A DNA stretch of 64,000 bases from Pseudobutyrivibrio ruminis DSM 9787 (GTDB lineage Bacteria; Bacillota; Clostridia; Lachnospirales; Lachnospiraceae), in contig NZ_OBMR01000002.1 of the NCBI RefSeq assembly GCF_900218035.1, forward strand, positions 62,001 to 126,000, written 5' to 3'. A program made the translations under genes and the position numbers. The notes under the pieces are model-generated. The model had not been told where the DNA came from. It made no database searches and worked only from the letters and a program-made list of their open reading frames with translations. Shown one piece after another: positions 40,730-49,456 of this stretch. Numbering within the stretch: position 1 is the stretch's first letter; each line of letters begins with the position of its first letter.

Positions 40730-41059
40730 CTACAACATATCGTATGAAGAGTATTCGATAACGAGATAATTCCCAGCTGTAATATCATCGTCCAGAAGAT
40801 GATTCATGGATTTGATATTACTGATGAAATCCTGTTTGTCAGTATAATCTGGGCCCATGAACTGATCTGCTATAGACCACAAAGTATCTCCAGGCTGGAT
40901 TTCGTAGCTAGTGTAATAGGTGTAAACCTGACGATTTGTTTCAGCTGCTGCTCTATTTGAAAAGAAGATAAAGCCAAATAATAAAGAAGCAATGATAGCT
41001 GCTAATAACATGATTTTTCTATTTCTAACGATACGTTCTGACTTGTTATATACCTTCAT
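40730..41059 (-). CDS. LysM-domain membrane protein, YneA-like SOS division inhibitor
   Basis: A 109-residue protein from ATG 41059 (strong GGAGGG site) with one membrane helix (about residues 17-36) and a C-terminal LysM domain (SYEIQPGDTLWSIADQF... NHLLDDDITAGNYLVI). It is divergent from lexA and separated from it by three LexA-box-like sites, exactly the arrangement of yneA in Bacillus. YneA halts division during DNA damage. The role here is inferred from architecture and location. Confidence 0.82.
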   Translation of the reverse strand: MKVYNKSERIVRNRKIMLLAAIIASLLFGFIFFSNRAAAETNRQVYTYYTSYEIQPGDTLWSIADQFMGPDYTDKQDFISNIKSMNHLLDDDITAGNYLVIEYSSYDML

Positions 41060-41087
41060 AATATCAAACCCTCCAAAATAAATGTTC

Positions 41088-41159
41088 GGAACCTTTGTTC
41101 TGGTATCAATATAAATCCGAACGTTCGTTTTGTCAATACTTTTTTCGAACAAAATTTCG
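41088..41159. promoter_or_regulatory. Three LexA-box-like sites between the YneA-like gene and lexA
   Basis: The Gram-positive box is CGAAC-N4-GTTCG. Seen here are GGAAC-CTTT-GTTCT at 41088-41101, CGAAC-GTTC-GTTTT at 41118-41131 (which also contains the 10-base palindrome CGAACGTTCG) and CGAAC-AAAA-TTTCG at 41146-41159. They are spaced about 28-30 bases apart and cover both promoters. Confidence 0.8.
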
Positions 41160-41229
41160 GAAAATGTGTTTGCAAAAGTATGTTCTTTGTGCTATTGTAA
41201 AATTAATAAAAAAGAAAGGAGCCTTTCCT

Positions 41230-41844
41230 ATGGCATACGGAAAAATTTCTGCAAAACAGCGCGAAATCCTTGAAGTTATTAAAAAAGAAATTTTAAATAA
41301 AGGTTATCCTCCTACTGTTAGAGAGCTTTGTGATGCATGTAATCTTAAATCTACATCATCTGTTCACTCTCATTTGGAGACTCTTGAAAAGAACGGATAT
41401 ATCAAGCGTGACCCATCAAAGCCACGTGCTATTGAAATCGTTGATGATAATTTTAATATTGTTCGTCGTGAGGTAGTCAATGTTCCTGTAGTTGGAAATG
41501 TTGCTGCTGGTCAGCCACTTCTTGCAGTTCAGAACATCGATGAATACTTCCCTATTCCAGCTGAGCACATGCCTAATCAGCAGGCTTTCATGCTTCGTGT
41601 CAAGGGTGAGTCAATGATTAATGCTGGTATTCTTGATGGAGACACTATTATTGTTATGCAGCAAGACACTGCTAAAAATGGTGATATGGTAGTTGCTCTC
41701 GTAGATGACAGTGCTACTGTTAAGACATTCTATAAAGAGGATGGACACATTCGTTTACAGCCTGAAAATGACACTATGGATCCTATCATTGTTCCAGACT
41801 GTCAAATCCTTGGTAAAGTATTCGGTGTTTTCCGTTTCTTCTAA
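41230..41844 (+). CDS. lexA: SOS repressor LexA
   Basis: LexA represses SOS genes until RecA-stimulated self-cleavage. The 204-residue protein has the N-terminal winged helix (ISAKQREILEVI, GYPPTVRELCDACNLKSTSSVHSHLETLEKNGYI), the cleavage site Ala93-Gly94 in VAAGQP, and the catalytic Ser128 (KGESMINAGI) and Lys165 (ATVKTFY). ATG 41230 follows AAAGGAG. It is divergent from the YneA-like gene, with operator boxes between the two, so it is autoregulated. Confidence 0.97.
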   Translation: MAYGKISAKQREILEVIKKEILNKGYPPTVRELCDACNLKSTSSVHSHLETLEKNGYIKRDPSKPRAIEIVDDNFNIVRREVVNVPVVGNVAAGQPLLAVQNIDEYFPIPAEHMPNQQAFMLRVKGESMINAGILDGDTIIVMQQDTAKNGDMVVALVDDSATVKTFYKEDGHIRLQPENDTMDPIIVPDCQILGKVFGVFRFF

Positions 41845-41857
41845 TGTTAGCTATGAA

Positions 41858-41886
41858 AAAAGCCAATCCTTTCGGATTGGCTTTTA
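41858..41886. terminator. Bidirectional terminator between lexA and rsfS
   Basis: A 10-bp stem (AAGCCAATCC/GGATTGGCTT) with loop TTTC and A/T-runs on both sides, between two convergent genes. Confidence 0.9.
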
Positions 41887-41892
41887 TTAATT

Positions 41893-42240
41893 CTATAAGT
41901 CTGCAGCATCAATAAGGATGCCATCTTTCCAAATTCTTTCCAAATCGTAGAATAATCTATCTTCCTCAGAGAATAAGTGAACAATTACATCTTCGTAGTC
42001 CATAAGTACCCATGTGCTTTGTCTGTTACCCTCGATAGATTTAGCGTGAATTCCGTTTTCGTAAAGAATTCTATCTACTTCGTCCTGCATTGCATTCATC
42101 TGACTCTGGTTTGATGCAGAAGCAACGATGAAATAATCAGCCATGATACTTACATTTGAAATATCGATAGCTTTAACATCGATAGCTTTCTTATCGTCAA
42201 GTGCTTTGCAAACGAGTTTTGCCATTTCTCTTGAATCCAT
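41893..42240 (-). CDS. rsfS: Ribosomal silencing factor RsfS
   Basis: RsfS binds ribosomal protein L14 (uL14) and blocks subunit joining when nutrients are scarce. The 115-residue protein has the family pattern DIS...MADYFIVASASNQSQMNAMQDEV and EGNRQSTWVLMDYEDVIVHLF. It follows nadD-yqeK, its usual neighbour, by 14 bases. Confidence 0.95.
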   Translation of the reverse strand: MDSREMAKLVCKALDDKKAIDVKAIDISNVSIMADYFIVASASNQSQMNAMQDEVDRILYENGIHAKSIEGNRQSTWVLMDYEDVIVHLFSEEDRLFYDLERIWKDGILIDAADL

Positions 42241-42254
42241 ATTGTACCTCTCTT

Positions 42255-43442
42255 CTATTTATTAAGTAATTTACGATAATAATTAAACGTATCTATTGTG
42301 GTTGGATCTACCATATCAGGATTGCTATTAAGATAGTTAACAGAATCCTCAAGAATCATATATACACATAAATCTAAATCACTATATGCCACTGAGCGGA
42401 TAATATCAAGTCGAGGTTGTTTATCACGACCAGGTTCAATATAATCTGCTAAAAATATGATTTTATCTAATAAACTCATATTTGGACATCCAGTAGTGTG
42501 AACTTCAATCGCATGAGCGATTTGTTTGTCCTTTACGTTATACTTTTCCTTGGCGTAATAGGCTCCAACCTTGCCGTGAAGTAAGTGAGGATATTTATAC
42601 TCTATATCAGTGATAGGAATATTGTTTTTCTCACATACGCTGATACGTTTTTCATCTGAGATGCATTTTGCGCAGTCGTGAAGCATACCAGCAACCATAG
42701 CGTTTACAGCAGGATAATTCCATCTTATTGCTAAGCTGTATGCTGTTTGAGCTACTCCTATGGTGTGAACATATCTACTTACTTTTAACTCCTTTTTCAT
42801 TTCATCATCAAGACGCATAACGTCTTCCATGGTGTATGAATCTTGAGTGTATAGATTATGCTCAATTATGTAATTAAAGACTGCTTCAGGCATCTGATTT
42901 TTAATATCTGGATTTATTCTGATTTTGTCTCTTATTGATGATGATGCAATATCGTTTGCAATATAATCAATTAAGAAAAAATCACCATCAAAGATATTTT
43001 TGCATTCATGGATAGATTGCTCTATTTTATCCATATCATCCCCGGCTCTAGGTGCTGCAAGCACATTGCAATACTGGGAAATGATTTCAGGCTTAACCCA
43101 ATTTTTGAAATTGATAAGGCTATCGCTACCCATAATAAAGAATAATTCATCATCAGGGTGCTCTTGATGTAATTCTGTAAATGTAATATAAGAATAACTT
43201 TTTCCAGCTCTATATATTTCTCTGTCGTCTATTTCTAGCCCGTCGATGCCTTCGATAGCAAGGCGCACCATATCGTATCTGCATAAATCAGCAACTGTCT
43301 CACTAGTATCCTTGTGAGGCGGCGTGCCTGAAATAAGGAAATAGACAATATCTAAGTCAAACTGCCTTTTAGCAGCCTGCGCAATTTCTATATGAGTGTT
43401 ATGAATCGGATTAAATGTACCACCATAAATGCCAATTCTCAT
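42255..43442 (-). CDS. nadD: Bifunctional NadD nicotinate-nucleotide adenylyltransferase / YqeK HD phosphohydrolase
   Basis: A 395-residue fusion. Residues 1-about 200 are NadD (GIYGGTFNPIHNTHIEIA, FFIMGSDSLINF, SSIRDKIR), making deamido-NAD. Residues about 210-395 are a YqeK-type HD domain (YVHTIGVAQTA, AGMLHDCAK, IIFLADYIEPGR), the family now known to split diadenosine tetraphosphate symmetrically. In many Firmicutes these are two adjacent genes. ATG 43442 has GGAG upstream and lies just inside the region before yhbY. Confidence 0.93.
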   Translation of the reverse strand: MRIGIYGGTFNPIHNTHIEIAQAAKRQFDLDIVYFLISGTPPHKDTSETVADLCRYDMVRLAIEGIDGLEIDDREIYRAGKSYSYITFTELHQEHPDDELFFIMGSDSLINFKNWVKPEIISQYCNVLAAPRAGDDMDKIEQSIHECKNIFDGDFFLIDYIANDIASSSIRDKIRINPDIKNQMPEAVFNYIIEHNLYTQDSYTMEDVMRLDDEMKKELKVSRYVHTIGVAQTAYSLAIRWNYPAVNAMVAGMLHDCAKCISDEKRISVCEKNNIPITDIEYKYPHLLHGKVGAYYAKEKYNVKDKQIAHAIEVHTTGCPNMSLLDKIIFLADYIEPGRDKQPRLDIIRSVAYSDLDLCVYMILEDSVNYLNSNPDMVDPTTIDTFNYYRKLLNK

Positions 43443-43452
43443 GATGTCTCCT

Positions 43453-43740
43453 TTACTGTGGAAGCTTAATAACAGGCTTTTTAGCAGCTCTGTAAAGCAC
43501 GATCTTGCGACCGATAACACGAACAACTTCTGCACGTGTACGCTCAGCTAATACTTGAGCGATTTCCTTAGGATCATCAAAACAATTCTTTAATACATTT
43601 ATCTTTATAAGCTCTCTAGCCTCTAAAGCTTCATCAACAGCATTTGTATATTCTGGTGTAAGTGAAGCCTTGCCGATTTGTAAAATAGGACTCATATCGG
43701 CTGCTAAAGATGATAAATAAGCTCTCTGTTTATTTGTCAT
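43453..43740 (-). CDS. yhbY: CRS1/YhbY-type RNA-binding protein
   Basis: A 95-residue protein of the YhbY family, associated with assembly of the large ribosomal subunit. It shows the signatures LSSLAADMSPILQIGKASLTPE, LIKINVLKN, and the loop and strand VVRVIGRKIVLYRAA. It lies between obgE and nadD, its usual place in Firmicutes. Confidence 0.93.
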   Translation of the reverse strand: MTNKQRAYLSSLAADMSPILQIGKASLTPEYTNAVDEALEARELIKINVLKNCFDDPKEIAQVLAERTRAEVVRVIGRKIVLYRAAKKPVIKLPQ

Positions 43741-43752
43741 TTCTATACCTCT

Positions 43753-45101
<1,349 letters not shown>

Positions 45102-45107
45102 AAATAA

Positions 45108-45392
45108 TTACTGCTCTACAGGATAGACAGAAGCCTGCTTCTTGTCTCTTCCCTTTCTCTCGAAACGAAGTACTCCATCAACTAAAGCAAAAAGTGTATC
45201 GTCTCCACCGAGACCTACATTATTGCCTGGAAGAATCTTTGTACCGCGCTGTCTATAAAGAATGTTGCCAGCCTTAACGAACTGACCATCTGCTCTTTTA
45301 GCACCTAATCTCTTAGACTCAGAATCTCTACCGTTCTTTGTAGAGCCTACACCCTTTTTATGAGCGAAGAACTGAAGGTTCATCTGTAGCAT
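45108..45392 (-). CDS. rpmA: 50S ribosomal protein L27 (bL27), with Prp-cleaved N-terminal extension
   Basis: A 94-residue bL27. The protein begins [20 protein letters not shown]. The short extension ending in FF before AHKKG is the Firmicutes type that must be removed by the protease Prp so the mature N terminus can reach the peptidyl-transferase centre. The prp gene is directly upstream in the same operon. The GGAGGTG site supports the first Met as start. Confidence 0.97.
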   Translation of the reverse strand: MLQMNLQFFAHKKGVGSTKNGRDSESKRLGAKRADGQFVKAGNILYRQRGTKILPGNNVGLGGDDTLFALVDGVLRFERKGRDKKQASVYPVEQ

Positions 45393-45395
45393 GTC

Positions 45396-45722
45396 TTACA
45401 CCTCCTTAATTTCTAGTGAAATATACTCATCACCGTATTGTTTTTGAATCTCGCCCAAACCAAGCAACATAGAGTCAATCAAAAGCTGAGCTCTATCAGA
45501 TAGCTTTTCTGAAAAAGACATAACTAAATGTCCTCCATCTTCAGCTGCTTCAACACTAAAAGCATCATCAGTAAAACGCTCAATGCTGTTAAATGTGTTA
45601 ATAGCTAGTACTGAAACTGCAGCACAAACAATGTTTTGTCCTGCTTCCTCGGAACCGGCATGACCGTCCAAAGAAATCTGTTTAATATCTGCTGCTTGCT
45701 TGGAAATAATCACGGAAACCAT
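45396..45722 (-). CDS. prp: Ribosomal-processing cysteine protease Prp
   Basis: A 108-residue protease that cleaves the N-terminal extension of bL27. The catalytic pair is visible as His in LDGHAGS (near residue 21) and Cys in NIVCAAVSVLA (near residue 33). It is encoded between rplU and rpmA, three bases after the rplU stop, ensuring co-expression with its substrate. Confidence 0.96.
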   Translation of the reverse strand: MVSVIISKQAADIKQISLDGHAGSEEAGQNIVCAAVSVLAINTFNSIERFTDDAFSVEAAEDGGHLVMSFSEKLSDRAQLLIDSMLLGLGEIQKQYGDEYISLEIKEV

Positions 45723-45724
45723 AA

Positions 45725-46033
45725 TTAACCGTTAATCTTTTCAATCTTAACCTGTGTGAAAGCCTGTCTGTGGCCATTCTTCTTGTGGTAACCTGTTTTT
45801 CTCTTGTACTTGTAAACGATTACCTTCTTACCTCTGCCTTCTTTAACAACAGAAGCCTCTACTGTTGCGCCCTTAACTGTAGGGTCACCAACCTTGAGAT
45901 CCTTGTCGCTAACAGCAAGAACCTGATCAAAAGTAACCTTCTCACCAGCTTCAACGCCAAGCTTTTCAATGGTAATGATATCGCCTTCAGAAACTTTGTA
46001 CTGCTTACCACCTGTTGCAATAATTGCGTACAT
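45725..46033 (-). CDS. rplU: 50S ribosomal protein L21 (bL21)
   Basis: A 102-residue bL21 with [14 protein letters not shown] at the N terminus and the C-terminal [18 protein letters not shown] segment. It is first gene of the rplU-prp-rpmA operon with an AGGAGG site, a leader of about 90 bases and a near-consensus promoter. Confidence 0.97.
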   Translation of the reverse strand: MYAIIATGGKQYKVSEGDIITIEKLGVEAGEKVTFDQVLAVSDKDLKVGDPTVKGATVEASVVKEGRGKKVIVYKYKRKTGYHKKNGHRQAFTQVKIEKING

Positions 46034-46126
46034 GGTTGCTCCTCCTTTTTATCATTACTCGCCAGTTTCGGTGGTGCTTCGGAATGAAACACACTTCAAA
46101 AACCACACTGAGCGGCATACTCAAGT
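46034..46126 (-). ncRNA. Possible ribosomal protein L21 leader
   Basis: The roughly 90-base untranslated leader between the rplU promoter and start codon is in the position of the Firmicutes L21 leader, an autoregulatory RNA. I can see short complementary stretches (for example CCGAAGCACC and GGTGGTGCTTCGG on opposite strands reflect one GC-rich arm) but did not establish a covariance-supported structure. Confidence 0.4.
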
Positions 46127-46155
46127 ATAATAGCACAGCAATTGGCTATCGTCAA
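46127..46155 (-). promoter_or_regulatory. rplU operon promoter
   Basis: On the - strand TTGACG (46155-46150) and TATTAT (46132-46127) with a 17-base spacer form a strong sigma-A promoter. Confidence 0.8.
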
Positions 46156-46170
46156 TAATTTAATTAAAGA

Positions 46171-46539
46171 TTACTCTACTGTATGTACATCTCCAAGATG
46201 TTTTTTTAGATATTGATCTAAAGATGAAAGATTATGACCATTACTTTCTCTTATTTTTCTAGCTTCATCTTCAAGACAATGTCTACATGCTCTGTGCAAA
46301 TCATCCTGCTCCGTAGTTTCAAACCATTTATCGAATTGTTCTTCTAGGTCAGTGTCTGATTTAAATCTAAACTTGCTCAATTGCAAAGTAAGCTGTGAAA
46401 TTGCACGCTGTTTAACAGCATTTCTAGAATCGTCAGTTAAGTTTACTTCAGGAAAATCTTTGTTATATTTTACAATCTCCTGGTCTGCAATCTGTTCAGC
46501 CTTTTTCTCTACTACAGGAATTATTTCGTTTAGTTCCAT
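46171..46539 (-). CDS. Conserved-looking soluble protein, unknown
   Basis: A 122-residue, highly charged, mostly helical protein (MELNEIIPVVEKKAEQIAD..., FRFKSDTDLEEQFDKWFE, DDLHRACRHCLEDEARKIRES). The CRHC pair with adjacent His could bind a metal, but this is speculative. It lies upstream of the rplU promoter on the same strand, divergent from the diguanylate cyclase gene. No family is recognised. Confidence 0.6.
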   Translation of the reverse strand: MELNEIIPVVEKKAEQIADQEIVKYNKDFPEVNLTDDSRNAVKQRAISQLTLQLSKFRFKSDTDLEEQFDKWFETTEQDDLHRACRHCLEDEARKIRESNGHNLSSLDQYLKKHLGDVHTVE

Positions 46540-46707
46540 AATAGATGCCTATCCTATGATAAGGATTATTCCTTTCTGAATCAATGTTTTGCACCAAATC
46601 ATAAGAATTATATCATCATATTATGTTTAATCTGTTATAGCCTGGAATTTGTGATAATTCATAGTTCCAATTGCTATTTATTGTTAAAAAAGTAGAGGCT
46701 AACGTTA

Positions 46708-46736
46708 TTTACATTGCATACAACTAAAATTATAAT
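46708..46736 (+). promoter_or_regulatory. Promoter of the diguanylate cyclase gene
   Basis: TTTACA (46708-46713), a 17-base spacer and TATAAT (46731-46736) form a near-consensus promoter about 30 bases upstream of the start codon. Confidence 0.75.
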
Positions 46737-46772
46737 AAAATATATAATTTATACAACAGCGGAGTATAAAAG

Positions 46773-47852
46773 ATGCCTATTAAAAAGATTAATCAATGGA
46801 TAAAAAAAGCGCCAGCTCATAGTGAAGATTCCAGTAGTATGATATCTCTTGTTAGATATCTTCTTTTTGCGTGGATTCCTTATTATTGTGCTGTTCTGAT
46901 TTATACCGTTATAAGAGGCTACTTTTTATATTCAGCAGTTTTAGCAATAGCTGTTGTGATATATGCTATTGCATTAAATCTTTCCTATAAAATTAGAGTT
47001 CGTACATGTGCTTTCATAGTTATTCTTACAACAATAGCATCTACTTATATTCTTACTTATGGATTTGGATGGCGATGTTCTTTTCAAAATATGATATATA
47101 TTGCTTTCCTCGTTCTCTGGTATGATGCTATGAGTTCATTAAAAGTAAAAATAAGTCTGAGCTTGATAATAACAGCTATATTTCTTTCACTATCAACTTT
47201 AACTCCTTTTGGAGGTACAATCTTAGATCCTGAATCATTAGAATTTAGATTTTTAGTTTGGGCAAATATCATAGAGTTTTCTATTTGTCTTTCTCTCACG
47301 GCATACTTCTACTGCACCTTATATGTAGATGTTGAAAGAACACTTCGTATTAATAATAAGCAGCTTAAGTTGATGTCTGAAACAGATACACTGACAGGTC
47401 TTATGAATCGACGGTTCGCACAGAATGAGTTACAAGATATAGAGAAAGCTGAGGATATATCATTTATCTCTATCGCAATTGGTGATATAGATTTCTTCAA
47501 AAGCATTAATGATACCTATGGCCATGATTGCGGTGATTATGTTCTTTCGGAGTTGGCTGAGCTATTCAAGTCTTCTATGACTCTTCCAAATTTTGTGGCA
47601 CGTTGGGGCGGAGAAGAATTTTTATTTGTGTTTGTAAATAAAAATGGGGATGAAGCTCTTAGGCTATTGGAAGATTTGAGAAATAAGGTTAGAAATTTTG
47701 ATTTTAAATATAAAGATAAAAGCTTTAATGTGACAATGACCTTTGGCTTGGAAGAATATTCAAGAACCATCGGAACGGTATCAACCATTGAAGCGGCTGA
47801 TAAAAAATTATACTTCGGAAAACAAGCAGGAAGAAATAGAGTCGTTTTTTAG
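46773..47852 (+). CDS. Membrane-bound diguanylate cyclase (GGDEF)
   Basis: A 359-residue protein with about six N-terminal membrane helices (residues 25-190) and a C-terminal GGDEF domain. The domain opens with DTLTGLMNRR, has the metal-binding GDIDFFKSINDTYGH and the active site RWGGEEF, and ends KKLYFGKQAGRN. The active-site motif is intact, so it should make cyclic di-GMP. The position of the RxxD inhibitory site, a few residues before GGEEF, reads TLPN, so product inhibition at that site is not expected. The signal sensed by the membrane part is unknown. Confidence 0.92.
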   Translation: MPIKKINQWIKKAPAHSEDSSSMISLVRYLLFAWIPYYCAVLIYTVIRGYFLYSAVLAIAVVIYAIALNLSYKIRVRTCAFIVILTTIASTYILTYGFGWRCSFQNMIYIAFLVLWYDAMSSLKVKISLSLIITAIFLSLSTLTPFGGTILDPESLEFRFLVWANIIEFSICLSLTAYFYCTLYVDVERTLRINNKQLKLMSETDTLTGLMNRRFAQNELQDIEKAEDISFISIAIGDIDFFKSINDTYGHDCGDYVLSELAELFKSSMTLPNFVARWGGEEFLFVFVNKNGDEALRLLEDLRNKVRNFDFKYKDKSFNVTMTFGLEEYSRTIGTVSTIEAADKKLYFGKQAGRNRVVF

Positions 47853-47867
47853 GCTCTATTTCTTTTT
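47834..47867 (+). terminator. Terminator of the diguanylate cyclase gene
   Basis: An 8-bp stem AAATAGAG/CTCTATTT, extended by a C/G pair, then CTTTTTAT. The stop codon lies in the loop, and the convergent RNase gene ends in the T-run. Confidence 0.82.
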
Positions 47868-48750
47868 ATATTGTAAAGGTTGAAAAGATTTTACTGCGGG
47901 TAACCTCAAGAAGCCCCAGATTTGAAAAGCCATGGATTGTAATCCGAGAAATATCGTCAGTGGTTAAACTATTGGCTACTTCAATCAATTTCTCCTCTTC
48001 TGCTTTTGATACTTTAAGTAAGTCTATTAGGATTATTCCTGATATAGAACGTAATCTGATTTCCCTGAAAGCTGCTTCCAGTGCTTCTACATTAATCTCA
48101 TAAGGATTTTGTTTTCCGTAGTTTTTGCCGGAATTAACATCGATTACAGTCAAAGCTTCTGTTGGTTCAATTACGATGTTCCCACCAGATTTCAAATGAC
48201 AGATTCTAGAACAAATATTATCTAATAGTTTAGTTAATCCATAGAGATTCCATAATGATAAGGAATCATCGATGTAATATCTAAATGATGGATTAGCTTC
48301 ATGGATGTCCTGCATATCAGTGATAACTTCGGTGTCAGAATTACAATATTTACCTAAATAATAGTTTATGAATGTAGGATTCTCAGTATAGTCTTCCTGC
48401 TTTATGAAGTTACAAGAATATGGCTTAATTCCTTTTCTATCCTGATATATCTGTACATAGAATTGATCTTCCTGGCAAACTTTTTTCTTGTCGGAATGCC
48501 TTGTTACATAAGAATCTGGAATAAGCTTTTTATTCTCGATATATCCTTTTGTGTTTGAATCAAGCTTAAGGATACAACCGTCTACATCGTTAAGCACTTT
48601 TTCTACTGTAGCAAGGTATACCTCGCCGATTTTGGTAACATCCAGATTGATTAAATCTACAGGCCTATCAAATTCATCAAAAGAAACAAGGAGCCGAAGC
48701 TCCTTATCTAAATATATTCCTTTTGTAATTACAACTTTTTTAATGTTCAT
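47866..48750 (-). CDS. Ribonuclease E/G family protein, short form
   Basis: A 294-residue protein of the RNase E/G family. The N-terminal part has an S1-like region (IGEVYLATVEKVLNDVDGCILKL). The catalytic core shows IVIEPTEALTVIDVNSGK and ISGIILIDLLK, each with the expected metal-binding Asp. It is much shorter than RNase G (about 490) and lacks the CPxCxG Zn-link that joins subunits and the C-terminal small domain. It overlaps the upstream TIGR03936-like gene by 11 bases. It is probably an active endoribonuclease with altered oligomer state, or a divergent paralogue. Confidence 0.83.
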   Translation of the reverse strand: MNIKKVVITKGIYLDKELRLLVSFDEFDRPVDLINLDVTKIGEVYLATVEKVLNDVDGCILKLDSNTKGYIENKKLIPDSYVTRHSDKKKVCQEDQFYVQIYQDRKGIKPYSCNFIKQEDYTENPTFINYYLGKYCNSDTEVITDMQDIHEANPSFRYYIDDSLSLWNLYGLTKLLDNICSRICHLKSGGNIVIEPTEALTVIDVNSGKNYGKQNPYEINVEALEAAFREIRLRSISGIILIDLLKVSKAEEEKLIEVANSLTTDDISRITIHGFSNLGLLEVTRSKIFSTFTI

Positions 48751-49456
48751 CTCCTATTTCTCCTAGAGAAACAAAGCTCTCTGGCTCACCTGTGTACATA
48801 TCTACACGCTGAATATCTAAGGAAAGCTCGTCAAACTCAGGCAAACCTAAATACTCGTGAAATGCCTTAATAACAAGCTCTGGCTTGATATTATCTGTAC
48901 TACCACTTGAAAGTAGCAAGTCGTATACAGGAACGTTATCCTTTACTTCAAGGTTGAAGCGATAAATTAATGGCTTTAAATCAAGCTCTCTTTCGCCCTT
49001 TTTTGTTTTCTTAACAATGTTTATAGAAGCAGCTTCATCAAAAAACTTTTCTTTTAAATCGATGATGTTATCGATATAGCAAGCATCATCCTTAGGATTT
49101 TTGTAAGTAACCATATAGCTGGCAGCAGTCACAGCACTCATGCATTTTTCTGCATCATCTGGAAGATATTTGAAGCCTGTAATTGCCAAGCCTTCTACCA
49201 TGTTTTGATTAAGGCTTTCAAGGCCTTCTTTGGAAGATACTTCTTGTTTTAAATCGATATCCATATATTCGCCAGTAGATGTAAGTCCTACACCAAGAGG
49301 TGCTGCAAAAGACATTATCTGGTGTGGGTTGAAACCTTCTGAATATCTTATTGGGAGATTTGCTCTTTTTACAGCCTTCTGGAAAAATCTCATTAAATCC
49401 AAATGGCCAACATATCTCATTATTCCTGTTTTTTCAAATTTAACTCTAACGCGCAT
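48740..49456 (-). CDS. TIGR03936 family radical SAM-associated protein (DUF2344)
   Basis: A 238-residue protein with RVKFEKTGIMRYVGHLDLMRFFQKAVKRANLPI, YSEGFNPHQIMSFAAPLGVGLTSTGEY and a typical TIGR03936 body. It is always found with, or fused to, the radical SAM protein encoded directly upstream, and it overlaps that gene by 11 bases. The pair lies next to RNase G and L21 in many Firmicutes. The biochemical role is not established. Confidence 0.92.
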   Translation of the reverse strand: MRVRVKFEKTGIMRYVGHLDLMRFFQKAVKRANLPIRYSEGFNPHQIMSFAAPLGVGLTSTGEYMDIDLKQEVSSKEGLESLNQNMVEGLAITGFKYLPDDAEKCMSAVTAASYMVTYKNPKDDACYIDNIIDLKEKFFDEAASINIVKKTKKGERELDLKPLIYRFNLEVKDNVPVYDLLLSSGSTDNIKPELVIKAFHEYLGLPEFDELSLDIQRVDMYTGEPESFVSLGEIGDEH

